Positions 7,823-15,483 of a stretch of DNA of 64,000 bases are shown piece after piece. The DNA comes from Sphaerotilus hippei. Lineage in GTDB: Bacteria > Pseudomonadota > Gammaproteobacteria > Burkholderiales > Burkholderiaceae_C. Below the pieces are notes generated by a model. It ran no database searches and was not told the origin of the DNA. It worked only from the letters and a program-made list of their open reading frames with translations. Position 1 is the first letter of the stretch; each line of letters starts with the position of its first letter. Location: the NCBI RefSeq assembly GCF_003201595.1, contig NZ_QJJS01000011.1:1-64000 (forward strand), written 5' to 3'. Position numbers and translations under genes: made by a program.

Positions 7823-8230
7823 TCAGTGTTCCGGCCCGAAGGTCGAGCGCTCGGGGTCCCGGGCGCCGCGGTAGCGGGGCAGCGACATGCCCAGCGCCCA
7901 CTCGGCGGCACTGACCTCGCCGGGCACCCGGCCGGCGGCGCGGTAGCCGCGCCGCAGCAGGTTGCGGATGTGCATGCGGTTGGTGTAGCGGCCCATGGTG
8001 ATCTGCCCCAGCACGGGCAGCAGCACGCTGACCACGAGCGTGAGCCCGGCCAGCGGCCAGTCACGCCGCAGCATCAGCGGCAGGGGGCCGAACAGCGCCA
8101 CGGGCAGGCTGTAGCCCAGCGGGACTTCGGTGCAGTGGTCGGTGCGGGGGTGCCGCATCATCAGCGGCGGCAGCTTGCGGGCGGGCGGTCGTGCGGTGGG
8201 GCGGGCGACGTGGGCGGGTGTGTCCGACAT
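7823..8230 (-). CDS. small two-helix membrane protein, paralogue 1
   Basis: A 135-residue protein from ATG 8230, which has GAGGATGG about 8 bases upstream. After a Pro/Arg/Thr-rich N-terminus it has MRHPRTDH, PLGYSLPVALFGPLPLM, a second hydrophobic segment (LAGLTLVVSVLLPVLGQI) and a conserved end with VSAAEWALGMSLPRYRG. The layout (short soluble lead, two membrane segments, small tail) recalls DUF2628-like proteins, but I do not assign the family. The next gene on the same strand is a clear paralogue. Confidence 0.6.
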   Translation of the reverse strand: MSDTPAHVARPTARPPARKLPPLMMRHPRTDHCTEVPLGYSLPVALFGPLPLMLRRDWPLAGLTLVVSVLLPVLGQITMGRYTNRMHIRNLLRRGYRAAGRVPGEVSAAEWALGMSLPRYRGARDPERSTFGPEH

Positions 8231-8361
8231 GGTGCTGGTCCATCCTCGTGCTGGTGACTTCCCTGATGGGCAACGCATGCAATCCGTGCGTCGACCCTGA
8301 TTCAGGTCAGGCTACAACAAGATCCGTACCGCCTTGATGTCCGGACCACGCAGGCGCGGGG

Positions 8362-8733
8362 TCAGTCCGGCGCCTTCGGGCCGCGGTAGCGGGGCAGGGA
8401 CATGCCCAGCGTCCATTCGGCGGCGCTGACCGTGCCGGGCGTGGTGCCCACGGCCCGGTAGCCGCGCGCCAGCAGATCCTTGATGAGCAGGCGGTGGATG
8501 CGCGTGGCCATCAGGATCTGGCCGGCCACGGGCAGCAGCACGCTGACCACGGTGGTCAGCGCGGCCAGGCGCCAGCGCTTGTGCATCAGCAGGGGAATGG
8601 GGCCCAGCACGGCCACCGGCAGGCTGAAGCCCAGCGGCACGGTGACGCTGCCACCGGTGCGCGGGTGGCGCAGCTCCAGCGGGGGCGCGGTTCTGGGGGA
8701 CAGGGAGGAGGAGTCGTTCAACACGTTGAGCAT
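8362..8733 (-). CDS. small two-helix membrane protein, paralogue 2
   Basis: A 123-residue protein from ATG 8733, with no strong ribosome site. It shares nearly all landmarks with the preceding paralogue: LRHPRTG, PLGFSLPVAVLGPIPLLM, VVSVLLPVAGQILM, RGYRAVG and VSAAEWTLGMSLPRYRG. The pair is a tandem duplication, and the conserved C-terminal VSAAEW-LGMSLPRYRG block implies a shared, selected function. The frame remains open to 8874, but the extra N-terminal part lacks similarity to the paralogue, so I start at 8733. Function unknown. Confidence 0.6.
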   Translation of the reverse strand: MLNVLNDSSSLSPRTAPPLELRHPRTGGSVTVPLGFSLPVAVLGPIPLLMHKRWRLAALTTVVSVLLPVAGQILMATRIHRLLIKDLLARGYRAVGTTPGTVSAAEWTLGMSLPRYRGPKAPD

Positions 8734-8991
8734 GGCGTCGCTTCGCTGGGGCCGCGGGGTGGGTTTGCTGCCGCATTGGGGCACGGGTCCGGCGTCATCG
8801 ATGGCGGGAAAACCACGCCGTGAACCGGCCTGTTGCCGTTGCGTTGCGTCAAATCTTACCCGCAACGGAAACAATATGTCACATGTTGGCGTGGCGGTGT
8901 GCCCCTGTCCCGCATCGGTGGGGTGATGCGAGGGGTGTCGACAGGAGCCAGGGGGGGGGCGGGGGCCCTGGCGCGCAGGGGCGGGCCGCGA

Positions 8992-10071
8992 TCAGGCCGG
9001 GGGGCCGCGGCGCTCCAGCATCAGCAGGTGCAGCGGCACCAGCACGGCGAACGAGACCAGCACCCGCAGCACGATGCCGGCGGGCTCGCCATAGGCCAGC
9101 AGGTCCTGCAGCGGGCCGCTGCGGCGGGTGAGGTTGTCGAGCACCGAGAACACGATGATGTGCAGCGGGAACACCGTCAGCGAGGACCGCGCCAGCAGGC
9201 CGGACCAGCGGGCGGGGCCCGGCCGGGTCAGGGCCACCACGCCGGGCAGCACGATGCCGGCGAAGGCCAGCGGCTTGAGCGCCGTCGCCACGGCCGCCGA
9301 CTGGCTCCACGGGCTGCTCAGCACGGCGGTCACCGCGCCCAGGGTCAGCAGCACCAGCAGCCAGGCCCCGGTGCGCACGGGCAGGGGCTGGCTGCGTTCG
9401 ACCGGCCGGTGCCGGCGCAGCAGGTGGCCCAGCACGAGGTAGGGGTAGGCGGCCACGCCGGCGTCGAGCGACCAGAGCCAGCCCTGGTTCTCGGCGAACC
9501 GGCCCAGGGCGAAGGCGCCGCAGGCGAGCGCCACCAGCACGGGGCTGGCGCGGCGGGCACTGAGCCTGAGGCCGACCAGCGCCCAGGCCAGCGCCGGAAA
9601 GAACCACAGCGCGATGGGCCAGACGGTGGTGGGCTGCGTCAGGCTCGGCAGCTGGCTGGTGCCGCTGGCCGCCAGCACCGAGGCGGCGCGGTGGAGCAGC
9701 AGCTCGCCCAGGGGGCGGTGGTCGGGGCCCCAGTGCTTGACGACGATGTAGTAGAGCGCGCCCACCAGCGAGAACACCAGGTAGTGGCGCAGGCAGGGGA
9801 CGATGCGATGGTGCAGGTAGGCGCTCAGCGGCTGCCGCGCGTCCCGGGCCGAGAACAGGTAGCCCGAGGCGAAGAAGAACAGCGGCATGTGGAAGCTGTA
9901 GATCACCTCGTGCAGCAGCGTGCCGTCCACGGCATGCCCCAGCACCACCAGCACGATGCCGATGGCCTTGAGGCGGTCGATCCAGGCGATGGGCGCGCTG
10001 GCCGGGGGGACGGATGCGGACGGCATGCCGGGTGCGCAGGGGCAGCAGGCGGGCGGGGGCTGATCCGGCAC
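8992..10071 (-). CDS. membrane acyltransferase (acyltransferase-3 type)
   Basis: A 359-residue polytopic membrane protein with about ten hydrophobic segments. The family signature is clear: WIDRLKAIGIVLVVLGHAVD, with the conserved His, then YSFHMPLFFFASGY. Acyltransferase-3 proteins move acetyl or similar groups from the cytoplasmic side onto surface sugars (OafA, ExoZ and NolL-like enzymes). A GTG at 10071 opens the frame and an ATG at 10026 is an alternative; neither has a strong ribosome site. It lies 16 bases after the sugar-phosphotransferase stop, probably in one transcript. A paralogue closes the right-hand polysaccharide arm at 49.6-50.6 kb. Confidence 0.85.
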   Translation of the reverse strand: MPDQPPPACCPCAPGMPSASVPPASAPIAWIDRLKAIGIVLVVLGHAVDGTLLHEVIYSFHMPLFFFASGYLFSARDARQPLSAYLHHRIVPCLRHYLVFSLVGALYYIVVKHWGPDHRPLGELLLHRAASVLAASGTSQLPSLTQPTTVWPIALWFFPALAWALVGLRLSARRASPVLVALACGAFALGRFAENQGWLWSLDAGVAAYPYLVLGHLLRRHRPVERSQPLPVRTGAWLLVLLTLGAVTAVLSSPWSQSAAVATALKPLAFAGIVLPGVVALTRPGPARWSGLLARSSLTVFPLHIIVFSVLDNLTRRSGPLQDLLAYGEPAGIVLRVLVSFAVLVPLHLLMLERRGPPA

Positions 10072-10087
10072 CGGCTGCTGCCGCCGC

Positions 10088-11545
10088 TCAGTAGGCGTTC
10101 TTGTCGAAGAAGGTCAGCTTGATGGTGCGCGCGATGATGCGCAGGTCCATGCCGAGCGACCAGTTGCGCAGGTACTCGATGTCGTAGGCGACGCGGGCTT
10201 CCATCTTCTCGATCGCGTCGGTCTCGCCACGGCAGCCGTTGACCTGGGCCCAGCCGGTGATGCCGGGCTTGACCTTGTGGCGCAGCATGTAGGCGTGAAT
10301 GATGCGGCGGTACTGGTCGTTGTGCGCGACCGCGTGCGGGCGTGGGCCGACGATGCTCATGCGGCCCTGCAGCACGTTGATGAACTGCGGCAGCTCGTCG
10401 AGCGAGGTGCGGCGGATGAAGGCGCCGAAGGGGGTGATGCGCGGGTCGCCCCGGGTGGCCTGCTTGACGACGGCACCGTTGTCGGTGGCCCGCATCGAGC
10501 GGAACTTGTAGACCAGGATCTCGCCGCCGTCCACGCCGTTGCGGCGCTGCTTGAAGATGATCGGGCCGGGCGAGCTGAGCTTCACGCCGATGGCCACGGC
10601 CGCCAGCATCGGGGTGATCAGCACCAGGATGATGCTGGCGAGCACGATGTCGGAGACCCGCTTGACGATGCGGTTGACGCCGATGAACGGGCTCTCGAGC
10701 AGGCTGACGACCGGCAGGCCGTCCATGTTGCGCATGCGGCCCTGGATGATGTTGACGCCGAAGACGTCGGGCACGAAGTAGATGGACACGGCGCTGTCCT
10801 GCAGCTGGGCCAGCATGCGCGCGATGCGCGGCTGCGAGCTCAGGGGCAGGGTGATGTAGACCTCCTTGATGCCCAGGCGCGTGATGATGTCGGCGGCTTC
10901 GCTGAAGCGGCCGACGATGCGCCCGCGCGTGCCGGGCGCGCAGCGCTCGACGTCACGGTCCTCGAGGTGGCCGATGAAGTCGTGGCCGTAGGCCTGGCGA
11001 TTGGCCAGCATGCGCGCGACCTTGTCACCGATCGGGCCGGCGCCGATGACCAGCGCGGGCTTGCGGGCCTCGGGGCTGGCGGCCATGACCCGCATGGCGC
11101 TGCGACCGGCCCAGACGGCGGCGATCTGCGCCACCGGGGTCAGCACCGCCCACCAGACCAGCACGCTGCGGTCGAAGAAGTGCACGCTGCGCGTGGCCAC
11201 GCCACACAGGAACAGGATCGCGACCACCGCGGCCCAGGCGGCCATCGTGTCGACGACGACGTTGAGCGGGCGCTCGTGGAAGCGGTTGGCGCCGGGGTAG
11301 ACGAGCGCCAGCGTCAGGATGCACAGCAGCAGGCAGGCCCGGTCGATGGTCTGCTCGTGGGCGATCTGCACGGCCACCAGCATGGCGATGGCGATCACCG
11401 GCTCGAGCAGCGCGGCGATGAACATCGACACCGATTGCGGCGGCGAGTTGAACAGTCGCTTGGTGGACGCAGTGGCGGCGCCATACGCCTCGGCCTGGGG
11501 CGGCAGCCCGGTGCCGGGGGTGGGAAGCGGCGGTTGTGCGTACAT
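10088..11545 (-). CDS. undecaprenyl-phosphate glycosyl-1-phosphate transferase
   Basis: A 485-residue protein of the WcaJ/EpsB/GumD class (exopolysaccharide biosynthesis polyprenyl glycosylphosphotransferase), which starts repeat-unit synthesis by placing a sugar-1-phosphate on undecaprenyl phosphate at the inner membrane. Four N-terminal membrane segments (about 40-150) precede a Rossmann-like domain (VIGAGPIGDKVARML), a fifth membrane segment and the C-terminal catalytic domain with IIFKQRRNGVDG, YKFRSMR, RRTSLDELPQFINVL, GPRPHA and KPGITGWAQV. I chose ATG 11545 for its AAGGA site; an in-frame ATG at 11572 is the alternative. No other such initiating enzyme is in the window, so it probably serves the whole split locus. 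Confidence 0.92.
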   Translation of the reverse strand: MYAQPPLPTPGTGLPPQAEAYGAATASTKRLFNSPPQSVSMFIAALLEPVIAIAMLVAVQIAHEQTIDRACLLLCILTLALVYPGANRFHERPLNVVVDTMAAWAAVVAILFLCGVATRSVHFFDRSVLVWWAVLTPVAQIAAVWAGRSAMRVMAASPEARKPALVIGAGPIGDKVARMLANRQAYGHDFIGHLEDRDVERCAPGTRGRIVGRFSEAADIITRLGIKEVYITLPLSSQPRIARMLAQLQDSAVSIYFVPDVFGVNIIQGRMRNMDGLPVVSLLESPFIGVNRIVKRVSDIVLASIILVLITPMLAAVAIGVKLSSPGPIIFKQRRNGVDGGEILVYKFRSMRATDNGAVVKQATRGDPRITPFGAFIRRTSLDELPQFINVLQGRMSIVGPRPHAVAHNDQYRRIIHAYMLRHKVKPGITGWAQVNGCRGETDAIEKMEARVAYDIEYLRNWSLGMDLRIIARTIKLTFFDKNAY

Positions 11546-11602
11546 CGATGTCCTTGTGTCGGGGTCTGCCATGGGTGGCCTTGCAGGTCCTGGGCCCGGT
11601 CT

Positions 11603-11628
11603 TGCGTACGGGTAATTGTTGGTACGCA
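11603..11628. promoter_or_regulatory. inverted repeat upstream of the phosphotransferase gene
   Basis: Perfect 7-base arms, TGCGTAC (11603-11609) and GTACGCA (11622-11628), are spaced by 12 bases within the roughly 250-base leader of the phosphotransferase gene. It looks like an operator for a dimeric regulator. TGCGTAC occurs again at the start of the coding region (about 11536). Confidence 0.4.
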
Positions 11629-11721
11629 GCTGGGCCTCAATGTGCCATGCCGGGCGGGCCTGCGCGCAGACGCTGCCGTGCAGTTTTACAAGGGGAAGGC
11701 GTCGAATCAATGATGCGGCGC

Positions 11722-11749
11722 ACCAGACCCCCTCGTATCGAGGGCTGGT
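11722..11749. other. strong bulged hairpin in the leader region
   Basis: ACCAG and CCCTCG (11722-11735) pair with CGAGGG and CTGGT (11739-11749) around a TAT loop with a 3-base bulge. It lies between the HAD gene stop and the phosphotransferase start, and could be part of a terminator or an attenuator-like leader. Confidence 0.35.
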
Positions 11750-11773
11750 TCTGATGCGTTCCCGCCCGATGTG

Positions 11774-11790
11774 TCCGCTTTCGCAGCGGA
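11774..11790 (-). terminator. stem-loop after the D-arabinose operon
   Basis: TCCGCT and AGCGGA pair around a TTCGC loop, 11 bases downstream of the HAD phosphatase stop. The stem is short and no T-tract follows, so it may act together with the hairpin at 11722-11749. Confidence 0.4.
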
Positions 11791-11801
11791 TTTCCGACAG
11801 C

Positions 11802-12389
11802 TCAGCCGATCCAGTGCGGGCTCTGCGCCATCGCGAGCATCTCGCGGTCGCCGCGGCTGTCGCCGTAGGCGGTGATGTGGGTGGGCGTGCGCCCGGCCAG
11901 CCACTGGTGGATGCGGCTGACCTTCTCCGGGCCGTGGCAGTTGCGCGGGTGCAGCTCGCCGGTGATGCGCTGGCTGGCATCGACGGCCAGGCTGGTGCAG
12001 AGCACGGCATCGAAGCCCTGCTGCTCGGCCCAGGGGTGCAGGTAGACGTCGAGCGAGGCGCTGACCAGCACGCAGGTGTGGCCGGCCTCGCGGTGGGCGG
12101 CCAGCGCGGCCATCGTCTGCGGGCGCAGCAGCCGGGGCAGGCCCTCGCGGGCGTAGCGGGCGCCTTGCTCGTGGACCTCGGCCAGCGACCGCCCGCCCAT
12201 GAACTGGCGCACCACCTGGGCCTTGGCGGCATCGTTGGCCATCAGGCGCAGCGCGTAGGCGAGCAGCGGGCCGCTGCTGCGGGCCAGGCCGGCGGCGAAG
12301 CCGGGCGTGCCGGCGAGGTGGTGCAGGAAGGGCAGGAAGCTGTCGCGGGTGGTCAGCGTGCCGTCGAAGTCGAAGAGGGCCAGGTGCAT
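11802..12389 (-). CDS. HAD-superfamily IB phosphatase, candidate DPPR phosphatase
   Basis: A 195-residue HAD hydrolase of the SerB-like IB class. Motif I is FDFDGTL (nucleophile Asp7, acid Asp9), motif II is LVSAS, and motif III/IV is YGDSRGDREML. It is the last gene of a five-gene operon whose other members make polyprenyl-phosphoryl-ribose and epimerise it to arabinose. The missing chemical step in that pathway is removal of the 5-phosphate from decaprenyl-phosphoryl-5-phosphoribose, which fits this enzyme. The substrate is inferred from context; a general phosphatase role cannot be excluded. It begins 28 bases after the DprE2-like gene. Confidence 0.8.
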   Translation of the reverse strand: MHLALFDFDGTLTTRDSFLPFLHHLAGTPGFAAGLARSSGPLLAYALRLMANDAAKAQVVRQFMGGRSLAEVHEQGARYAREGLPRLLRPQTMAALAAHREAGHTCVLVSASLDVYLHPWAEQQGFDAVLCTSLAVDASQRITGELHPRNCHGPEKVSRIHQWLAGRTPTHITAYGDSRGDREMLAMAQSPHWIG

Positions 12390-12417
12390 GGGGTGAGCGG
12401 GCTCGGGGTTCGGCGGC

Positions 12418-13188
12418 TCAGAGCTTGAGCCGCTTGAAGAGGCTTTCGGGAATGGCGCGGATGATGGCCATGACGGGGCGCCAGAAGCCAGGCAGGTAGG
12501 CGACGTCGCGGCGCTGGTCGATGGCGCGCACGATGCCGCGGGCGATCTGCTCGGGGGTGGCCCACAGCGGGCCCTTCTTGTCGAAGGCGGCGGTCATCGG
12601 CGTGTCGACGAAACCGGGCTTGATCGTCAGCACCTGCACGCCGTGGGGCTGCAGGCGGTTGCGCAGCCCCTGCAGGAAGAGCGTGAGCATGCCCTTGGCC
12701 GCGCCGTAGACGTAGTTGGACTGGCGCCCGCGCTCGCCGGCCACCGAGGAGATGACCACGATGCAGCCGTGGCCCTGGGCCTGCAGCTGGGTGGCGAGGC
12801 GGCTGGCCAGGTGGATGGGCGCGAGCGCGTTGGTGTGCATCTCGCGCTGGGCCAGCGCGGGGTCGGCCTCGCAGGCGGCCTGGTCGGGCAGGCTGCCCTG
12901 GGCGATCAGCACGGTGTCGATGCCGCCGAGCGCGCGGGTGGCCGCGTCGATCAGCATCTGGTGGTGCTCGAGCAGGTCGAGGTCGGCCCGGGCGAAATGG
13001 ATGTGCCCGGCGCCCTGGGCGCCGGCCCGCACCCGCAGGTCGTCGACCGCGGCCTGCAGCCGGGCGGTGTGGCGGCCGATCAGGTACAGGTGGGCGCCCC
13101 GCTGGACCCACAGCCGCGCGGTGGCGTGGGCGATGGCCGAGGTGGCGCCGAAGATGACGATGCGGGAGCCTGGGGCGGGTGCGCTCAT
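12418..13188 (-). CDS. DprE2-like short-chain dehydrogenase
   Basis: A 256-residue SDR with the N-terminal cofactor motif IVIFGATSAIAHATARL and the catalytic Ser147/Ser148, Tyr161 and Lys165 (VISSVAG, YVYGAAKG). In the mycobacterial DprE1/DprE2 pair, DprE1 oxidises the 2'-OH of polyprenyl-phosphoryl-ribose and the SDR partner DprE2 reduces the keto product to D-arabinose. The GATSAIA fingerprint and the position directly after a DprE1-like gene support this assignment. The ATG overlaps the DprE1-like stop by 4 bases (ATGA), the usual sign of tight coupling between partner subunits. Confidence 0.85.
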   Translation of the reverse strand: MSAPAPGSRIVIFGATSAIAHATARLWVQRGAHLYLIGRHTARLQAAVDDLRVRAGAQGAGHIHFARADLDLLEHHQMLIDAATRALGGIDTVLIAQGSLPDQAACEADPALAQREMHTNALAPIHLASRLATQLQAQGHGCIVVISSVAGERGRQSNYVYGAAKGMLTLFLQGLRNRLQPHGVQVLTIKPGFVDTPMTAAFDKKGPLWATPEQIARGIVRAIDQRRDVAYLPGFWRPVMAIIRAIPESLFKRLKL

Positions 13189-14483
13189 GGTGCGGGTCCG
13201 GAGGCGGTGACCCGCCGCCAGAAGGACGACGAGAAGACCGGGTCGATGTAGGGCACGAAGGTGTCGAGTCGCGGGTAGCCGAGCCGGAACAGCGCCGGAC
13301 CCATGCGGGCGTCCTTGGCGGGGTAGAGCGCGCCTCCCGCGTCGGTCACGACCGCGTCGAGTTCGCGCAGCAGGGCCAGCGTGGCCTCGCCGCGGTGGGG
13401 GAAGTCGAGCGCGAGTGTCGCACCCGGACGGGGAAAGGACAGCAGGCCCGGCGAGCGGCGCTCGCCGAAGGTCTTGAACACCGCCAGGAACGAGCCCTGG
13501 CCGCTGCGGCCGATGCGCCGCAACAGCTCGGCCGCGCCTTCGCGCATGGCCGGGCGCGGCAGCACGCACTGGTACTGGAAGAAGCCGGCGCGGCCGTAGA
13601 CGCGGTTCCAGTCCTGCACCGCGTCGAGCGGGTAGAAGAAGGGCTCGAAGTGCTGCAGGCCCTGGGCCGCGAGGGGGCGGTGGTAGTAGGCGGCGTTGAA
13701 GGCCCGCAGGCTCGGGCCGTTGACCAGCGACACCGGTGGGTCGAACGGAAAACGCCGCTTCGCGCTGCGGTGCCGCGGCAGCTCGGCCTGCGCGCCGACG
13801 AAGTCGCCGGCCGAGTGGATGCCCCGCCCGCCGTGCAGGCAGTCGACCCAGGCGACCGAATGCTCGTGGCGGCTGCCGAACTCGGCGTCGAGCGCCCAGT
13901 AGTCGTCGAGGTGGCCGAAGCGGCGGTGGTGCACCCACAGCCAGGGCTGGCTGATGGGCACCAGCTGGATCTCGACCCAGGTGACCAGGCCGGTCAGGCC
14001 CAGGCCGCCGATGGTGGCGGCGTACCAGTCGGCGTGTTCGGCGGGGCTGCAGCGGCGGCGCGAGCCGTCGGAGCGCTGCAGCTCGAAGGCGCGCACATGG
14101 CAGCCGAAGCTGCCGGCGCGGTGGTGGTTCTTGCCATGCACGTCGTTGGCCAGCGCGCCGCCCAGCGTGACGAAGCGGGTGCCGGGCGTGACCGCGAGGA
14201 ACCAGCCCTGGGGCACGACCAGGCGCAGGATCTGGTCGAGCGAGACCCCGGCCTCGGCCCGCAGCACGCCGGTGGCACGGTCGAAGTCGATGAAGCGGTC
14301 GAGCCCGCGGGTGTGCAGCACCGTGCCGTGATGGTTCAGCGCGACGTCGCCGTAGCTGCGGCCCAGGCCGTGGGGCAGCAGGCCGGCGCCTTCACCACGC
14401 GGCAGGGGCGCGTCGCGGTCGTGCAGCTGCCGTTCGAGCGCGGGGGTGCAGCGTGGCCAGCGGCCCCAGGACGTGACGCTCAT
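13185..14483 (-). CDS. DprE1-like FAD-dependent polyprenylphosphoryl-ribose 2'-oxidase
   Basis: A 432-residue VAO-type flavoprotein. The FAD domain shows GLGRSYGDVALN, TPGTRFVTLGGALANDVHGK (101-118) and NHHRAGSFG, which match DprE1 including the conserved HGKNHH stretch. The C-terminal part has SFLAVFKTFG and YPAKDAR, where Lys390 corresponds to the active-site Lys418 of the mycobacterial enzyme. In that protein the segment NICVDFP carries Cys387, the covalent target of benzothiazinones; here it reads TLALDFP, so the position is Ala358. The gene starts 10 bases after the flippase-like gene and overlaps the DprE2-like gene. Plant or fungal-type sugar-lactone oxidases share the fold but not these motifs. 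Confidence 0.88.
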   Translation of the reverse strand: MSVTSWGRWPRCTPALERQLHDRDAPLPRGEGAGLLPHGLGRSYGDVALNHHGTVLHTRGLDRFIDFDRATGVLRAEAGVSLDQILRLVVPQGWFLAVTPGTRFVTLGGALANDVHGKNHHRAGSFGCHVRAFELQRSDGSRRRCSPAEHADWYAATIGGLGLTGLVTWVEIQLVPISQPWLWVHHRRFGHLDDYWALDAEFGSRHEHSVAWVDCLHGGRGIHSAGDFVGAQAELPRHRSAKRRFPFDPPVSLVNGPSLRAFNAAYYHRPLAAQGLQHFEPFFYPLDAVQDWNRVYGRAGFFQYQCVLPRPAMREGAAELLRRIGRSGQGSFLAVFKTFGERRSPGLLSFPRPGATLALDFPHRGEATLALLRELDAVVTDAGGALYPAKDARMGPALFRLGYPRLDTFVPYIDPVFSSSFWRRVTASGPAP

Positions 14484-14493
14484 GCCGTGGCGC

Positions 14494-15483
14494 TCATGCG
14501 CGGGCCGGCGCCGCCGGCTCGGCGGGTTCGGTCGGCGCCCGTCGCAGCAGCCGCAGCAGCGCGGCCAGGCCCAGCGCGACCGCGAACCACAGCGTGGTCA
14601 AGCGGATCAGCACGGTGGCGACCACCGCGACCGGCTGCGACAGGCCGCTCATCAGCAGCAGGCCGACCATGGTGGCCTCGGTGCCGCCCAGCCCGCCGGG
14701 CAGGAAGCTGAGCGCGCCGGCCAGCATGCCGATGGCGTAGACGGAAAACGAGAAGGCCATGGACGGGCTGCCCCCGAGCATGCCCAGCAGCCGGTGGAAG
14801 GCCCAGGCCTCGGCCGACCAGGCGACCAGGCTGAGCGCGGTGGCCACCAGCAGCACCGACGGGCGGTGGCAGGTGCGGGCGCTGGCCAGCAGGCTCAGTC
14901 CCTGCGCCAGGCCCCGGGCGAGCCGCGAACGGCCTTGCTGCGCGCGGGCCTGCCAGCGCTGCAGCAACCGGCCCTGGGCGATCAGCAGGAAGCTGAGGGC
15001 CAGCAGCGCCACCGCGACGAGCACCAGCGCCTGCAGGCCGGGGTGGCGGGCCGACAGGCCGACCCCCAGCAGGCACAGCAGCACGATGGCCAGCAGGTCC
15101 GACAGGCGCTCGCTGAGGAAGGCGGCCATGCTGGGGCCGAAGGGCATGCCGCGCGTCTTCAGGAACAGCGAGCGCAGCGCCTCGCCGGCCTTGCCGGGGG
15201 TGGTGGTCAGCGCGAAGCCGCCGATGTAGATCAGCAGGCTGGGCCGCCACGGCTGCGGGTGGCCGAGGGTGCGCAGGTAGAGCTGCCAGCGCAGGAAGCG
15301 CAGGCCGTAGTTGAGCGCCGACAGCGCCAGCAGCAGCGCCACGCCGCCCCAGCCGACGCGGCCCACCGAGGCCAGCACCTCGTGCCAGCCGCCCCAGAGC
15401 GAGAACGCCAGGTAGCCGCAGGCGGCGGCGGCCACCGACAGGATGACGGCGCGCCAGTGGCGCGGGTTCAGGGCGGGGGGCAT
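14494..15483 (-). CDS. flippase-like (UPF0104/LPG-synthase TM domain) membrane protein
   Basis: A 329-residue protein with about eight hydrophobic segments and the UPF0104/flippase-like hallmarks: LRFLRWQLYLRTLG, the TTTPGKAGEALRSLFLK stretch, LSERLSDLLAIVLL and the FLPGGLGGTEATMVGLLL loop. Relatives include the membrane domain of lysyl-phosphatidylglycerol synthase and AglD-type proteins, and several are thought to handle polyprenyl-linked or lipid substrates. The ATG at 15483 overlaps the UbiA stop by one base (TGATG). Placed between the synthase and epimerase genes, it is a candidate for moving polyprenyl-phosphoryl-arabinose across the membrane, but that role is inferred. Confidence 0.8.
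   Translation of the reverse strand: MPPALNPRHWRAVILSVAAAACGYLAFSLWGGWHEVLASVGRVGWGGVALLLALSALNYGLRFLRWQLYLRTLGHPQPWRPSLLIYIGGFALTTTPGKAGEALRSLFLKTRGMPFGPSMAAFLSERLSDLLAIVLLCLLGVGLSARHPGLQALVLVAVALLALSFLLIAQGRLLQRWQARAQQGRSRLARGLAQGLSLLASARTCHRPSVLLVATALSLVAWSAEAWAFHRLLGMLGGSPSMAFSFSVYAIGMLAGALSFLPGGLGGTEATMVGLLLMSGLSQPVAVVATVLIRLTTLWFAVALGLAALLRLLRRAPTEPAEPAAPARA

Noticed and set aside
8951-8959. Run of nine G as a possible phase-variation tract
   Set aside because: It lies downstream of the acyltransferase stop, outside any supported coding or promoter region.
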